NCBI RefSeq assembly: GCF_041434935.1
Contig: NZ_CP107964.1
Location: 124,001-188,000 of the forward strand
Direction: 5' to 3'
DNA from: Kitasatospora sp. NBC_00374
Lineage (GTDB): Bacteria > Actinomycetota > Actinomycetes > Streptomycetales > Streptomycetaceae
DNA: 64,000 bases
Every line of letters begins with the position of its first letter. Position 1 is the stretch's first letter. A model generated the notes under the pieces. The model worked only from the letters and a program-made list of their open reading frames with translations, searched no databases and was not told the DNA's origin. A program made the translations under genes and the position numbers. Shown here piece by piece: positions 8,809 to 17,780 of this stretch.

Positions 8809-9414
8809 TCAGTAGCTGTCGTAGCCGGGCTTACCGTTCGGCCGGTAGACGCCGATGACGGTGCCGCCCTTCGTCGCCGAGACACTGACCGGCTCCAGCG
8901 CGGTAGGGATCGCTCCGTCGGCGAACAGGCGCTTGCCGGTACCGATGATCACCGGGTGGATGGTCAGCCGGTACTCGTCGACGAGGCCGTGCTGCATGAG
9001 GGTCTGGGCGAGGTTGCCGCTGCCCACGACGTTGATGTTGCCGCCGTCGGACGCCTTCAGCTTGCGTACGGCATCGACGATGTCGCTCTCCAGCAGCGTG
9101 GAGTTCTGCCACTCGACGGACGTCAGGGTCCGAGACGCCACGTACTTGTGCATGCTGTTCATCCGATCGGTGAACGGGTTCTCGGGATCGGCGGTTGGCC
9201 AGTACGACGCGAAGATCTCGTACGTCTTGCGGCCGAGCAGCATCGCGTCGGAGTGCTCGTACCAACCGGCGATGGCCGTGCCGACCTCGTCGTCGGCGAC
9301 CGGCTTCTGCCAGCCGCCGTGCTTGAAGCCACTCCCAGCGTCCTCGTCCGGACCGCCCGGCGCCTGCATGACGCCGTCGAGCGTCAGGAACGTGCAGACG
9401 ATGATCTTGCGCAT
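8809..9414 (-). CDS. Dihydrofolate-reductase-fold (RibD C-terminal) protein
   Basis: Predicted 201 residues, start ATG 9414 with AGGGAGC upstream. MRKIIVCTFLTLDGVMQAPGGPDEDAGSGF is the hallmark N-terminus of the RibD_C/YyaP-YwjB group, followed by AMLLGRKTYEIFASYWP and INVVGSGNLAQTLMQHGLVDEYRLTIHPVIIGTGKRLF, covering the NADPH-binding and substrate regions. The length is normal for the family. Members are NADPH-dependent reductases, mostly of unknown substrate. It converges on the surface-protein gene. Confidence 0.92.
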   Translation of the reverse strand: MRKIIVCTFLTLDGVMQAPGGPDEDAGSGFKHGGWQKPVADDEVGTAIAGWYEHSDAMLLGRKTYEIFASYWPTADPENPFTDRMNSMHKYVASRTLTSVEWQNSTLLESDIVDAVRKLKASDGGNINVVGSGNLAQTLMQHGLVDEYRLTIHPVIIGTGKRLFADGAIPTALEPVSVSATKGGTVIGVYRPNGKPGYDSY

Positions 9415-9496
9415 GGTGTGCTCCCTTCGTCGATGGGTAGTCCGTGCAACCGCCGGAAACTCGTCGGCGCCGCGGCGCAGCACCAGTCTGCGGCCA

Positions 9497-9604
9497 TGAC
9501 GGAGAACCCCGGGTTCGGCGCGCTGCTGGCGTCGTTACTGGACCTCGGAGGGCTCAGCGCGCAGACGTTGGCCGACCCTGCTGGGGTGACCGCAGGCCCT
9601 GCGT
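9497..9604 (+). pseudogene. Remnant of a small XRE-type regulator
   Basis: The reading frame MTENPGFGALLASLLDLGGLSAQTLADPAGVT resembles the start of short streptomycete regulators of the form FGALLxELLxxRGLSxxELAxxAGVP. The similarity stops after about 35 codons and the frame then runs into low-quality sequence and a large palindrome. I read it as a truncated gene. The call rests on recollection of the family pattern, so it is only moderately supported. Confidence 0.4.
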
Positions 9605-9669
9605 ACCCACCGGCAACGGACTCGTCATCTACGGCCTGTGGGAGTCGGGAGCAGGCCATGCAGAAGTTC

Positions 9670-9708
9670 GTGACTCCTCCCCGCCCTGAAGGGACGGGGA
9701 GGAGTCAC
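9670..9708. repeat. Long palindrome, IS200/IS605-end-like or terminator
   Basis: Arms 9670-9686 and 9691-9708 pair over 17 bp with one bulged A (9694) around a TGAA tetraloop. The core CCCCGCCCTGAAGGG-CGGGG pattern is the kind of stem-loop found at ends of IS200/IS605-family elements in GC-rich bacteria, but no tnpA or tnpB is nearby. It could equally be a strong transcription terminator, although there is no T-run. It sits 3' of the XRE remnant. Confidence 0.6.
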
Positions 9709-9882
9709 GGTGCGAGGAAGGACGGCAGTGGCAAGCCGATGGCCCGAGGTCGCTGGGCAAGGTGCACTCTGCCGCCGCCCCGTGCGTCTGGCCGGGCCGG
9801 GAAGCGGTCGCGCCCTAGCGTGAGTCCGGAACGATCCGGGCGAACCGTCGCCTGGATCCCGTCTTGCGGAGGAACCTCAGCC

Positions 9883-10434
9883 ATGACCGTCACCGGCCCC
9901 GAACTCACCGGGGACTACGTCCTTGACCCCGCCCACACCCGGATCGGCTTCGTCGCCCGCCACGCCATGGTGACCAAGGTCCGCGGCGCGTTCCACCAGT
10001 TCGAGGGCACCGCCCGTCTGGACGGCACCGATCCGACCCGATCCACCGCCCAGGTGGTGATCAAGGCCGAGAGCATCGACACCGGCGTCGAACAGCGCGA
10101 CCAGCACCTGCGTACCAACGACTTCCTGGACGCCCCCAACTTCCCCGACATCACCTTCCGCACCACCGCGGTCGAGCCCCGCTCCGACACCGAGTACCGG
10201 GTCACCGGCGACCTCACCATCAAGGACACCACCCGCCCGGTCACCATCGACTTCGAGTACGGCGGCAACGCCGTCGACCCCTACGGCAACCTGCGGGTCG
10301 GCCTGGAAGGATCGGTGACCATCTCCCGCAAGGAGTTCGGCGTGACCTGGAACGCGGCGCTGGAAGGCGGCGGCGTTCTGGTCGGCGACAAGGTCGTCCT
10401 GGAATTCGACATCTCCGCGATCAAGCAGAGCTAG
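9883..10434 (+). CDS. YceI family lipocalin-like protein
   Basis: Predicted 183 residues, ATG 9883 after GGAGGAACC. It has the full YceI pattern: YVLDPAHTRIGFVARHAMVTKVRGAFHQFEG, then HLRTNDFLDAPNFPDITFRTT and VTGDLTIKDTTRPVTIDFEY. These are beta-barrel proteins that bind polyisoprenoid-type lipids. No signal peptide is present, so the protein is cytosolic like most actinobacterial members. It stands alone, followed by an inverted repeat. Confidence 0.95.
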   Translation: MTVTGPELTGDYVLDPAHTRIGFVARHAMVTKVRGAFHQFEGTARLDGTDPTRSTAQVVIKAESIDTGVEQRDQHLRTNDFLDAPNFPDITFRTTAVEPRSDTEYRVTGDLTIKDTTRPVTIDFEYGGNAVDPYGNLRVGLEGSVTISRKEFGVTWNAALEGGGVLVGDKVVLEFDISAIKQS

Positions 10435-10525
10435 CAGCCCGGGACCGGCCGCCGCACCCGGTCGGAGGCGGCACCGCACAGGAAGCGACCATGCGGCGCG
10501 CGGACCGTGGCCGCCGGGTCGGATG

Positions 10526-10567
10526 CCGTCCGCACCCGCTCGGCAAACGTCGTGCGGGTGCGGACGG
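10526..10567 (+). terminator. 13-bp perfect inverted repeat after the YceI gene
   Basis: Arms 10526-10538 and 10555-10567 are perfectly complementary (CCGTCCGCACCCG and its complement) around a 16-base loop, 92 bp after the YceI stop. A weaker hairpin (GACCGG/CCGGTC, 10443-10463) lies just after the stop. Either could end transcription; neither has a U-tract, which is usual in streptomycetes. Confidence 0.5.
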
Positions 10568-10606
10568 AACTCGGCGATGAGGCCGTCGATGAGGCCCTTG
10601 ATCTCG

Positions 10607-10639
10607 TCCCTCACCACCTGCGACTGCGAGCACTGCACC
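10607..10639. repeat. 33-bp dispersed repeat, copy 1
   Basis: Identical over 33 bases to 41912-41944. On the plus strand it can be read as SLTTCDCEHCT, and the same frame is open at both sites, so it may be a shared C-terminal Cys motif of two decayed small genes. The surrounding sequences do not match. Confidence 0.7.
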
Positions 10640-10661
10640 ATCGCCTGGCCATCTGGGCGGG

Positions 10662-10975
10662 CTGACGCAGGTCGTGCCGTTCGAGCTCGTCGACGCGGTC
10701 CTGGAGGAGACCGGCTGTGTGCGGCGCCGGCTGCGTGACCTGCCCTCGCGAGTCGGGGTCTACTTCCTGCTGGCGATGTGCCTGTTCCCGGAGGTCGGCT
10801 ACCGGCTGGGGTGTCGGCCTGGACGTCGCCGGGCCGACCGCGAAGGCTCTGCGTGACCTGCGGCGCCGGGTCGGCCCGGCACCGGTCCGCCGCCTGTTCG
10901 AGGTCCTGACCGGGCCGCTTGCGCAACCGGCCACGCCCGGGGTGCGGTTCGGACGTTTCCGGACGGTCTCGTCAG
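10662..10975 (+). pseudogene. IS4-family transposase N-terminal remnant
   Basis: The frame starting at 10662 reads LTQVVPFELVDAVLEETG, then RRLRDLPSRVGVYFLLAMCLFPEVGYRL, the typical N-terminal domain of actinobacterial IS4 transposases. At about 10805 the match shifts to another frame (TAKALRDLRRRVGPAPVRRLFEVL, later PGVRFGRFRTVS), with an internal deletion, and the catalytic DDE part is missing. No terminal repeats were seen. Confidence 0.75.
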
Positions 10976-11056
10976 TCCGCCCCGCGAGCGTCCGAGCCCG
11001 TGGTCGCCAGGCTCGGAGAACACACGGCCCGGTGGCTCGACCTGCCCAAGCCCAAA

Positions 11057-11074
11057 TAGTCGACCGGTCGGCTA
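11057..11074. promoter_or_regulatory. NemR-type TetR operator upstream of the DJ-1-like gene
   Basis: TAGTCGACCGGTCGGCTA, centred on CCGG, differs from a perfect palindrome at one pair and matches the window's best site (21373-21390) at 16 of 18 positions. It lies 52 bp before the DJ-1-like ATG, where a repressor would overlap the promoter. The related sites at 18229-18270, 20876-20893 and 21373-21416 suggest that one regulator controls all of them. Confidence 0.8.
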
Positions 11075-11126
11075 CACTTTTCTCGAGAGGCCGAGTTGGA
11101 CTCCAAGCCACTGACAGGAGACAGAC

Positions 11127-11831
11127 ATGCCATCGATCTTGATCGTGCTGACCGGTGCCCGGCACTGGACGCTGAAGGACGGCACCGCGCACCCGACGGG
11201 GTTCTGGGGGGAGGAGTTCATCGAGTCGCACCGGGCCTTCACCGCGGCCGGCGCCCGGGTCACGCTGGCCACGCCCGGAGGGGTGCGGCCGATCGTGGAC
11301 GAGCTGAGCCTGGCCCCGGCGATGAACGGCGGCGACGAGGCCAAGGTCGCCGGCTTCCGCGCCTACCTCGCCGAGGTCGACGGGTTCCTCGCCGCGCCCC
11401 GGCGGCTGGAAGACATCAATCCCGCGGACTACGACGCCGTGTTCGTGCCCGGCGGCCACGGACCGATGCAGGACCTGGCCGTCAGCGACACGCTCGGCCG
11501 ACTGCTGGTCTCGCTGCTCGACACTCCCGGCAAGGTGGTGGCCTCGGTCTGCCACGGCCCGGCCGGCTTCCTCCCCGCCCACCGCGCCGACGGCAGCTGG
11601 GCCTTCGACGGCCGGCACCTGACCGCGTTCACCAACGACGAGGAAACCCAGGCCGGCTTCGCGGACAAGGCCCCCTGGCTGCTGGAGGACCGGCTGCGCG
11701 CGGCCGGCGCCAGGTTCGACGCCGGCGCCTCGTGGGGCAGCCACGTCATCGTCGACGGCAACCTGGTGACCGGACAGAACCCCGGCTCCACCGTCGCCGC
11801 CGCCCACCGCGTGCTCGACCTGCTCGCCTGA
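11127..11831 (+). CDS. DJ-1/PfpI family protein (glyoxalase III/Hsp31-like)
   Basis: Predicted 234 residues, ATG 11127 after ACAGGAGAC. The nucleophile elbow is ASVCHGPAGFL with Cys142-His143, and TGFWGEEF (Glu29/Glu30) supplies the acidic residue typical of the Hsp31-like branch. DYDAVFVPGGHGPMQDL is the conserved strand-turn of the family. Such proteins act on methylglyoxal and related electrophiles or repair glycated targets. An operator palindrome 52 bp upstream ties it to the redox regulon further right. Confidence 0.93.
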   Translation: MPSILIVLTGARHWTLKDGTAHPTGFWGEEFIESHRAFTAAGARVTLATPGGVRPIVDELSLAPAMNGGDEAKVAGFRAYLAEVDGFLAAPRRLEDINPADYDAVFVPGGHGPMQDLAVSDTLGRLLVSLLDTPGKVVASVCHGPAGFLPAHRADGSWAFDGRHLTAFTNDEETQAGFADKAPWLLEDRLRAAGARFDAGASWGSHVIVDGNLVTGQNPGSTVAAAHRVLDLLA

Positions 11832-11984
11832 CCACACCCATGGTGACGCGATCGCCCGCGGCGCGAGCAACCCCGCTCGCGCCGCGGGCGATCCCTGCCC
11901 AGCGCACCGATCGGCACCACCACCGCCACACCAGCCGGAACGCCTCACCACACCAGTGGCGAGCAGGTGCGCCGCCCCGACACC

Positions 11985-12700
11985 ATGACCGGCTGGGCCA
12001 GAACCCGGATCAGTGAGCTGTTCGACCCGCAGTACCCCATCGTGCAGGGCCCGTTCGGCGGTGGGGTCTCCACGGTCACGCTCGCCACGGCGGTGTCCAA
12101 CGCCGGTAGTCCGGGCTCCTTCGGTGGTCACCACCTGCAGCCCGACCAGCCCGACGCCACAACCGGTGCGCTTGCGGCGGCGACCCGCCGGCCGTTCGCG
12201 GTCAACCCGTGGGTGCCCACCGCCGACCAGCCGCGCGGCATCGACGAGGAAACCTTCCAGGCCGCGCCCGCCCGGCTGCGCCCCGGTACGACGCGCTGGG
12301 CGCGGACCTGCCGGAACACCGCCCCCAGACGCTGCCGGACTTCGACGAACAGGTCGAGGTCGTGCTCGAACACCGACCACGCGTGTTCCGCTTCGTCTTC
12401 GGCACCCCCAGCGCGCGAGTGCTCGCCGAGTGCCGCCGCCGCGGGATCATCACCGTGGGCGCGGCGACCAGACCTCGACGAAGGGCGCGCACTGGAAGCA
12501 GGCGGCGTCGATTCGGCACGGCGTTCCCGGCCACCGAGCAATCCGCGGCACCGGCGGTGCACCGGGAGGTCCTGCACCCGCGCCCGGTACAGACGGCTCC
12601 CACGCGTTCTCGGGCCGGCACGGCCGCGGCATCCGCCACGGCTTCCTCGACGCACTCGCGACCGCGACCGCGTTCCGACCGATCCCAGGCGCGGGCGGCC
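11985..12700 (+). pseudogene. Decayed nitronate monooxygenase (long form)
   Basis: From ATG 11985 the frame gives RISELFDPQYPIVQGPFGGGVSTVTLATAVSNAG, the flavin-binding start of nitronate monooxygenases. At about 12285 the homology moves to another frame (YDALGADLPEHRPQT, DFDEQVEVVLEHRPRVFRFVFGTPSARVLAECRRRGIITVGAAT), and near 12480 it moves again (DEGRALEAGGVD). Several frameshifts and loss of the C-terminal half mean it is not functional. It lies directly after the DJ-1-like gene and may have been its partner. Confidence 0.8.
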
Positions 12701-12909
12701 GGGATCGGTCAGTACGGCTGTCCCCCGTCACGGGTGAACCCGGCCCTGCTCCGCTTCCCCGCCGCGCTCCGGTCCCGATAGGAAGATCACCGAGCGTGAC
12801 CACCTGACGGGAGCGGGCGGCACATGGGCAACAGTCGGATCGGATCTGTGATGCGGGCGGGCGTAGATCGGGACAGCGGCCGCCCCTTGTACTCGGCGTG
12901 CAGAGCACA

Positions 12910-13392
12910 CCATCGGCATCAGCGGCCAGCCGCGCTGACCGCAGTGCGCAGCGTCAGGTGGGCGACGTCGTGAGCACCACGTTGTACGAGGCGGTCGAGT
13001 CCGAAGGTGAAGGACACGAGCGGTACGGGTTTTTGAGGAGCAGGTCGAGCTTGTCGGCCCAGGCGTCGTCGTCCTCCGCCAGGGTCTCTGTGGGGAGGGT
13101 GAGGCGTGGCGGCCGGCTTCCGGCTGGAGTGCGCGGGCGTAGGCGCGGCGGGCGTCCGGGGTGACGGGGACGGGGTTGGGGGCGAAGAGGTTGACGCCGA
13201 ACACCGCGCTGCTGGCGCGGACTTGGGTGATCTGGGCGGCGAGGTCGGCGGGGTCTTGCAGCCGCCGACGAGGAAGCCGAGTCCTCCGGCCCGGGCTGCG
13301 GCCTGGACGAGGGCGGGGGTGCTGGGGCCGCCGGCCGTCGGGGCGGCCCACACGGGCCGGTCGGTGTCGATGACGGTCAGGTCACCGGGCAT
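12910..13392 (-). pseudogene. Decayed nitronate monooxygenase (short form)
   Basis: Starts ATG 13392: MPGDLTVIDTDRPVWAAPTAGGPSTPALVQAAARAGGLGFLVGG, colinear with the intact gene at 19010-20041. A frameshift near codon 47 moves the match to another frame (AAQITQVRASSAVFGVNLFAPNPVPV), and later KPVPLVSFTFGL appears back in the first frame. Everything after about residue 150 is absent. Confidence 0.8.
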
Positions 13393-13409
13393 GGCGTGAC
13401 TCTCCACGT

Positions 13410-14609
13410 TCAGGCGGTGGGGGTGTGGTGGGTGAGGTGGTGGGGGAACCGTACGCAGCAGGCGGCCGCGGCGCAGGCGGCGGCGAGCACCAGGGCGGCG
13501 CCGAGCAGGAGTGCGGAGTGGTAGCCGTTGCGCAGCAGCGGTGCGGCCAGCAGGGGGCCGAGGATCTGGCCGAGGCTGTAGCCGGTGGTGAGTAGGGCGA
13601 TGGCGCGTGGGATGCGCAGATGGGTGCCGATGGCGAGGGCCATGGTGCTCACGCCCATGAAGGTGGCGCCGAACAGGATGGCGGCGGCGAGCGCGGGGAC
13701 GCTGCCGGCGGACAGGGCGGGCAGGGCGATGCCGACGGCCTGGAGGGCCAGGGAGATCGTCAGCAGGGCCGGGCGGGACATGCGGCGGGCCAGGCGCATC
13801 CACAGGGCGCACGAGGGCAGCGCGGCCAGGCCGACCACGATCCAGGCGCCGCTGCTGATCCAGCCGGGTGCACCCTGCTGGAGGGCGGCGACCAGGAAGG
13901 TCCCGGCGATGATGTAGCCGATGCCTTCCAGGAGGTAGCTGGCCAGCAGGGCGGTGAACCAGCGCCGGGTGCGCGGCCGTTCGGCCGGCGCCGTGGCGGC
14001 GGGAGCCGCGGCGCGGGGCGCCAGGCCCCAGGCGGCGGCGGTGAGCAGCGCGGTGAGCGCGGCGCAGGCCGACCAGGCCGCCTGCCAGGAGCCGGCCTGC
14101 TGCACCGCCACCACCGTCAGCCCGGAAAGGGCTATTCCCGCGCCGACCCCGCCGAAGGCCCAGCCGGTCATGTGCTCGGCGTGCGCGGCGAGCCCTGCCA
14201 GCATGGCGCTCGTCGCGATCATGAAGACGAGGGCGCTGGCCGCGCCCGCTGTCAGCCGCAGCGCCCGCCATGCGCCGTCGTCGTGGGTCAGGGGCATCAG
14301 GGCGAGGGACGCCGTCAGGACCAGCAGCCCGGCACGCAGGGTGGTCGCCGACCGTAGTAGCGCGGGGGCGGTGATGCCGAGCAGGGCGCCTGCCAGGTAG
14401 CCGAGGTAGTTCGCGGTGGCCAGCGAGGCCCCCAGGCTGTCCGACATCCCGGCCTGGGCGTGCATGAGCGGCATGATCGGCGTGTACGCGAACCGGCCCA
14501 CACCCATCGCGGCGGCCAGGGCCGCCGCGCCGCGCAGCACGGTCGGCCACGGGGAGCCGGCCCGCGCTGTGGCGCGGGTGTGGTTGGGCTGTGCGAGCTC
14601 CTGTTTCAT
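13410..14609 (-). CDS. MFS transporter, YbfB/YjiJ type
   Basis: Predicted 399 residues from ATG 14609 (a GTG two codons upstream is an alternative). About 12 hydrophobic helices. The N-terminus has LAAAMGVGRFAYTPIMPLMHAQAGMSDSLGASLATANYLGYLAGA, the signature of YbfB/YjiJ-family carriers. The substrate is unknown; relatives are predicted drug or small-acid exporters. It diverges from a LysR gene across ~125 bp, a common regulator-target pair. Confidence 0.93.
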   Translation of the reverse strand: MKQELAQPNHTRATARAGSPWPTVLRGAAALAAAMGVGRFAYTPIMPLMHAQAGMSDSLGASLATANYLGYLAGALLGITAPALLRSATTLRAGLLVLTASLALMPLTHDDGAWRALRLTAGAASALVFMIATSAMLAGLAAHAEHMTGWAFGGVGAGIALSGLTVVAVQQAGSWQAAWSACAALTALLTAAAWGLAPRAAAPAATAPAERPRTRRWFTALLASYLLEGIGYIIAGTFLVAALQQGAPGWISSGAWIVVGLAALPSCALWMRLARRMSRPALLTISLALQAVGIALPALSAGSVPALAAAILFGATFMGVSTMALAIGTHLRIPRAIALLTTGYSLGQILGPLLAAPLLRNGYHSALLLGAALVLAAACAAAACCVRFPHHLTHHTPTA

Positions 14610-14734
14610 GGCCACTTTCTTTCGCGGTCATCCCCGTGCGCAAGGCTTCCCTCTCGACGCTAGGCGGCGCGCACAGTGCGCGGAAATGCCGGTTACGCTG
14701 CATCCATGTTCCCCAGGCATCGCGCGAGGCGACG

Positions 14735-15679
14735 GTGATCGCGCCCGGCCCCGCAGGCACATCCGGCATCGAGCTGCGGCACCTGCGGGCGTTCGCAGCG
14801 GTGGCCCGGCGCCGCTCGTTCACCCAGGCCGCCGAGGAACTGCTGATCACGCAGCCGGCCCTGAGCCGCACCGTCGCCCAGCTGGAAGCGGCCCTCGGGG
14901 TGCGACTGCTCGACCGCTCGTCTCGCGGCGTCGCGCTCACCGACACCGGCGCCGAGTTCCTCGTCCATGTGGAGCGGACCTTGGCCGCGTTCGACGCGGC
15001 CCTGGCCGCGGCCCGTCACGAGTTGACCCTCAGGCTCGGTTTCAGCTGGCTGCTGCCCGATCCCTGGGCCCAGCGCGCCATCGCCCGCTTCGAGCGCGAC
15101 AGCGGGGCACGGGTCGAGCTGGTGCGCTGCGACGATCCGCTGGACGCCCTCGACCGCCAGGGTGTCGACGTGGCCTTGGTGCGCGGCGGCAGACCGGTCG
15201 GGGCCGCCGTGCGCACGGTGCACCTGTACGACGAGCAGCGCGTCGCCGTCCGCGCCCGCGAGGAAGCCCCGGGCGGCGGGCCGCAGGCCTCCCACAGCCA
15301 TCCCCCCAAGGCCGTGGCCGACGCTGTGCGCTGGCAGGACGCCCCCGAGTGGACTCTGGTCGTCAACACCGCCAGCGGCACCACCGGCCCCTGGTGCTGG
15401 CCGAACGGGGACGGCCCGCGTCGGTACGTGGAGACCGCGAACTTCGACGAGTGGCTCGAATCGGTGGCCGCGGGACGCGGTCTCGGCATCGTCCCCGACG
15501 TCGCCGAACGCCGCATCCGCCACCCCGCGCTGCGCTTTCGGCCGCTGACGGGCGCACCGCCCAGCCCGGTCCGCCTCGCCTACCGCCCAGAGGCAGGAAC
15601 CGGCTCCGCGCTGCTGCGCCGCTTCCTCGACGCGGCACTCGAAGCAGCCGCGACCTCCAGCCATGCAGGTGAGGCATAG
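14735..15679 (+). CDS. LysR family transcriptional regulator
   Basis: Predicted 314 residues from GTG 14735. Residues ~10-70 form the winged HTH (ELRHLRAFAAVARRRSFTQAAEELLITQPALSRTVAQLEAAL, LLDRSSRGVALTDTG). The effector domain follows, with RLGFSWLLPDPWAQRAIARFE and a long second subdomain. It is divergent from the MFS gene and lies upstream of the MBL-fold/tautomerase pair, so either may be its target. The effector is unknown. Confidence 0.93.
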   Translation: MIAPGPAGTSGIELRHLRAFAAVARRRSFTQAAEELLITQPALSRTVAQLEAALGVRLLDRSSRGVALTDTGAEFLVHVERTLAAFDAALAAARHELTLRLGFSWLLPDPWAQRAIARFERDSGARVELVRCDDPLDALDRQGVDVALVRGGRPVGAAVRTVHLYDEQRVAVRAREEAPGGGPQASHSHPPKAVADAVRWQDAPEWTLVVNTASGTTGPWCWPNGDGPRRYVETANFDEWLESVAAGRGLGIVPDVAERRIRHPALRFRPLTGAPPSPVRLAYRPEAGTGSALLRRFLDAALEAAATSSHAGEA

Positions 15680-15807
15680 CCGCAGCCGGAACGGCATTTC
15701 CGCTGGCGCCTGCTATCTCCCTACGGTCGACGCGAGGGAGGGGCGGCCCAGGGCCCGCCCCCTCCCCTCCCCTCCCCTTCCTGCCCCGGCCAAGGAGCTG
15801 CAGCAGC

Positions 15808-16617
15808 ATGGCGTCGCCCTCCCCCCTTCTTCCCCGTCACGACGGCTCGGCCCTGGTGGTCGGCGGGCCCACGACCGTTCTCGACCTCGGCGGGCTGCGC
15901 ATCGTCTCCGACCCGACCTTCGACGCCCCGGGCCCGCACGGCTACCTGACCAAGACCGAGGGCCCGGCCCTTGCCGAGGACCGGCTCGCCGACGTCGACC
16001 TGGTCCTGGTCAGCCACGACAACCACGCGGACAACTTCGACGACCGCGGCCGTACCTTCGCACTGGCCGCCCCGCTGCTGCTCACCACCACGGGCGGCGC
16101 CGGCAGGCTCGGCGGCGGCGCGAAGGGCCTGGCCGCCTGGGACACCCACACCCTCGCCCGCCCGGACGGCGGCGAGCTGACCGTCACCGCCGTTCCGGCC
16201 GTCCACGGCCCCGAAGACGGCGAGCGCGACCCGGACGGCGAGGTCAACTGCCAGGTCGTCGGCTTCGTCCTCGCCGGAGCCGGACTGCCCACCGTCTACA
16301 TCAGCGGCGACAACGCCTCCATCCGCACCGTCACCGAGATCGCCCGCCGCACCCCACGCATCGACGCGACCGTCCTCCACGCCGGCGCCGCCCGCGTCCC
16401 GGGCAAGTTCCGCGAACGCCCGGTCAGCCTCGACAGCGTCCGCGCCGCCGCGGCCGCCGCGATCCTCGGAGCCCCCGTCAACATCCCCGCCCACTACACC
16501 GGCTGGGCCCACTTCACCGAAGGCCGCGACGCCATCGAGCACACCTTCGACGACGCCGGCCTCACCTCCGTCCTGCGCATCGCCGACCACGGCACCTGGC
16601 TCCCCCTCAAGCCCTGA
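15808..16617 (+). CDS. MBL-fold metallohydrolase (UlaG-like)
   Basis: Predicted 269 residues, ATG 15808 with AAGGAGCTG upstream. The metal motif appears as VLVSHDNHADNFDD, a variant of HxHxDH with Asn in place of His, as in a subset of UlaG-like proteins. AVPAVHGPE, VYISGDNAS and NIPAHYTGWAHF supply further ligands. The following tautomerase gene starts 29 bp later, so the two are co-transcribed. Substrate unknown. Confidence 0.9.
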   Translation: MASPSPLLPRHDGSALVVGGPTTVLDLGGLRIVSDPTFDAPGPHGYLTKTEGPALAEDRLADVDLVLVSHDNHADNFDDRGRTFALAAPLLLTTTGGAGRLGGGAKGLAAWDTHTLARPDGGELTVTAVPAVHGPEDGERDPDGEVNCQVVGFVLAGAGLPTVYISGDNASIRTVTEIARRTPRIDATVLHAGAARVPGKFRERPVSLDSVRAAAAAAILGAPVNIPAHYTGWAHFTEGRDAIEHTFDDAGLTSVLRIADHGTWLPLKP

Positions 16618-16646
16618 CCGGCCCTCACCCGCAGGAGCTGCTCGCC

Positions 16647-17051
16647 ATGCCCCTCGTACGCATCGACATGATCCGCGGCCGCACCCCCGAGAGCATCCGG
16701 GCCATCGCCGACGCCGTCCAGCGGTCCCTCGTCGACGTCCTGAAGATCCCCGAGCGGGACCGTTTCCAGCTCGTCACCCAGCACGACCCCGACGAGATCA
16801 TCGCCCTGGACGCCGGACTGGGCTTCCAGCGCACCGCCGGCACCGTCATCGTCCACATCTTCACCCAGCGCGGCCGCAGTACCGAGGACAAGCGGCTCGT
16901 CTACCGCACGCTCGCCAAACAGCTCGCCGAAGCCGGTGTCAACGGCGAGGACCTGTTCGTCGGCTATTTCGAGAACGGCCCCGAGGACTGGTCGTTCGCC
17001 GACGGCCGCGCCCAGTACGTCGAAGGTGACCTCCCGGCCCCCGGACACTGA
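16647..17051 (+). CDS. Tautomerase family protein
   Basis: Predicted 134 residues, ATG 16647 after CAGGAGCTG. It begins MPLVRIDMIRGRTPESI, so removal of Met exposes the catalytic Pro1 of the 4-oxalocrotonate tautomerase/MSAD superfamily. ERDRFQLVTQHDPDEI and GTVIVHIFTQRGRSTEDKRLVYRTLAKQL match the longer tautomerase_2-like form. It pairs with the MBL-fold hydrolase and may act on an aromatic-degradation intermediate, which is inference. Confidence 0.92.
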   Translation: MPLVRIDMIRGRTPESIRAIADAVQRSLVDVLKIPERDRFQLVTQHDPDEIIALDAGLGFQRTAGTVIVHIFTQRGRSTEDKRLVYRTLAKQLAEAGVNGEDLFVGYFENGPEDWSFADGRAQYVEGDLPAPGH

Positions 17052-17780
17052 ACCCGCACACCATGCGCGGCCGGCGGTGCACCGCCGCCGGTCCCCCCGG
17101 CCGAGCCGGCCGACCGAGGTGCCGCACCCGCCGCGTGCCTGTGGGTCAGGCAGGCTCGGGGATCGGCTCCAGGAGCTGGGGCCCGTTGTTGCGGACGTTG
17201 TCGACCGCGGTGCCGACAGGGGTGGCGGTGAGTTCGCCGACGGCCGGGGTGTGGTCGTCGGGGTCGGTGCGGGCGGGTCGAGCCAGGCGTCGACGTCCGC
17301 CGGCGAAGCACAAGCCCCTGCATCGCCCTCAGCCGACCCGCGCGACCTTCGGTCAGTGCCTGGGTGAAGCAACAGCGCCCCGACGCCCCCAGGTTGTCAG
17401 CCCGGTCGGCGACGGTCTACGTGGCTGGCTGGCGCCGGGTCGGGCCCGTCGTCGACGTGACCGAGCTGGGTACGGGCCCCGACCCGATCCTCCACCGCAA
17501 GCCCGCCCAGTACGCATCCACCCACACCACGTACGCGGCCTGCCGCTCGGCCTCCTCCAGCCGGGCTGACTCCGGCGCTGCGGCCGGCTGTGGTCGCCTC
17601 CGGACCGTTCCACGCCGGCAGACCGGCAGGTAGGCGGCACGCTACGCGCGGACGGCGGCGAGCGCCCGCTGCGCGGTCATCAGTGCGGCTTCGAACGTCT
17701 TCTGCTTGGCCACCCGTCGATCGTACGCGCGGACGGCCACGCAACCCGGCCGCTACCTCGGCCTTCGGCTAGCCAGCCGG
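17052..17780. other. Intergenic, decayed coding sequence only
   Basis: No complete gene. On the minus strand a short frame reads PESARLEEAERQAAYVVWVDAYWAGLRW (about 17470-17575) and another, ending near 17643, reads AYDRRVAKQKTFEAALMTAQRALAAVRA. Both look protein-like but have no start or partner, so they are probably fragments of lost genes. I could not assign a family. Confidence 0.5.

Noticed and set aside
9670..9708. Firm assignment of the palindrome as an IS605 end
   Set aside because: No transposase or tnpB is close; only the stem pattern suggests it.
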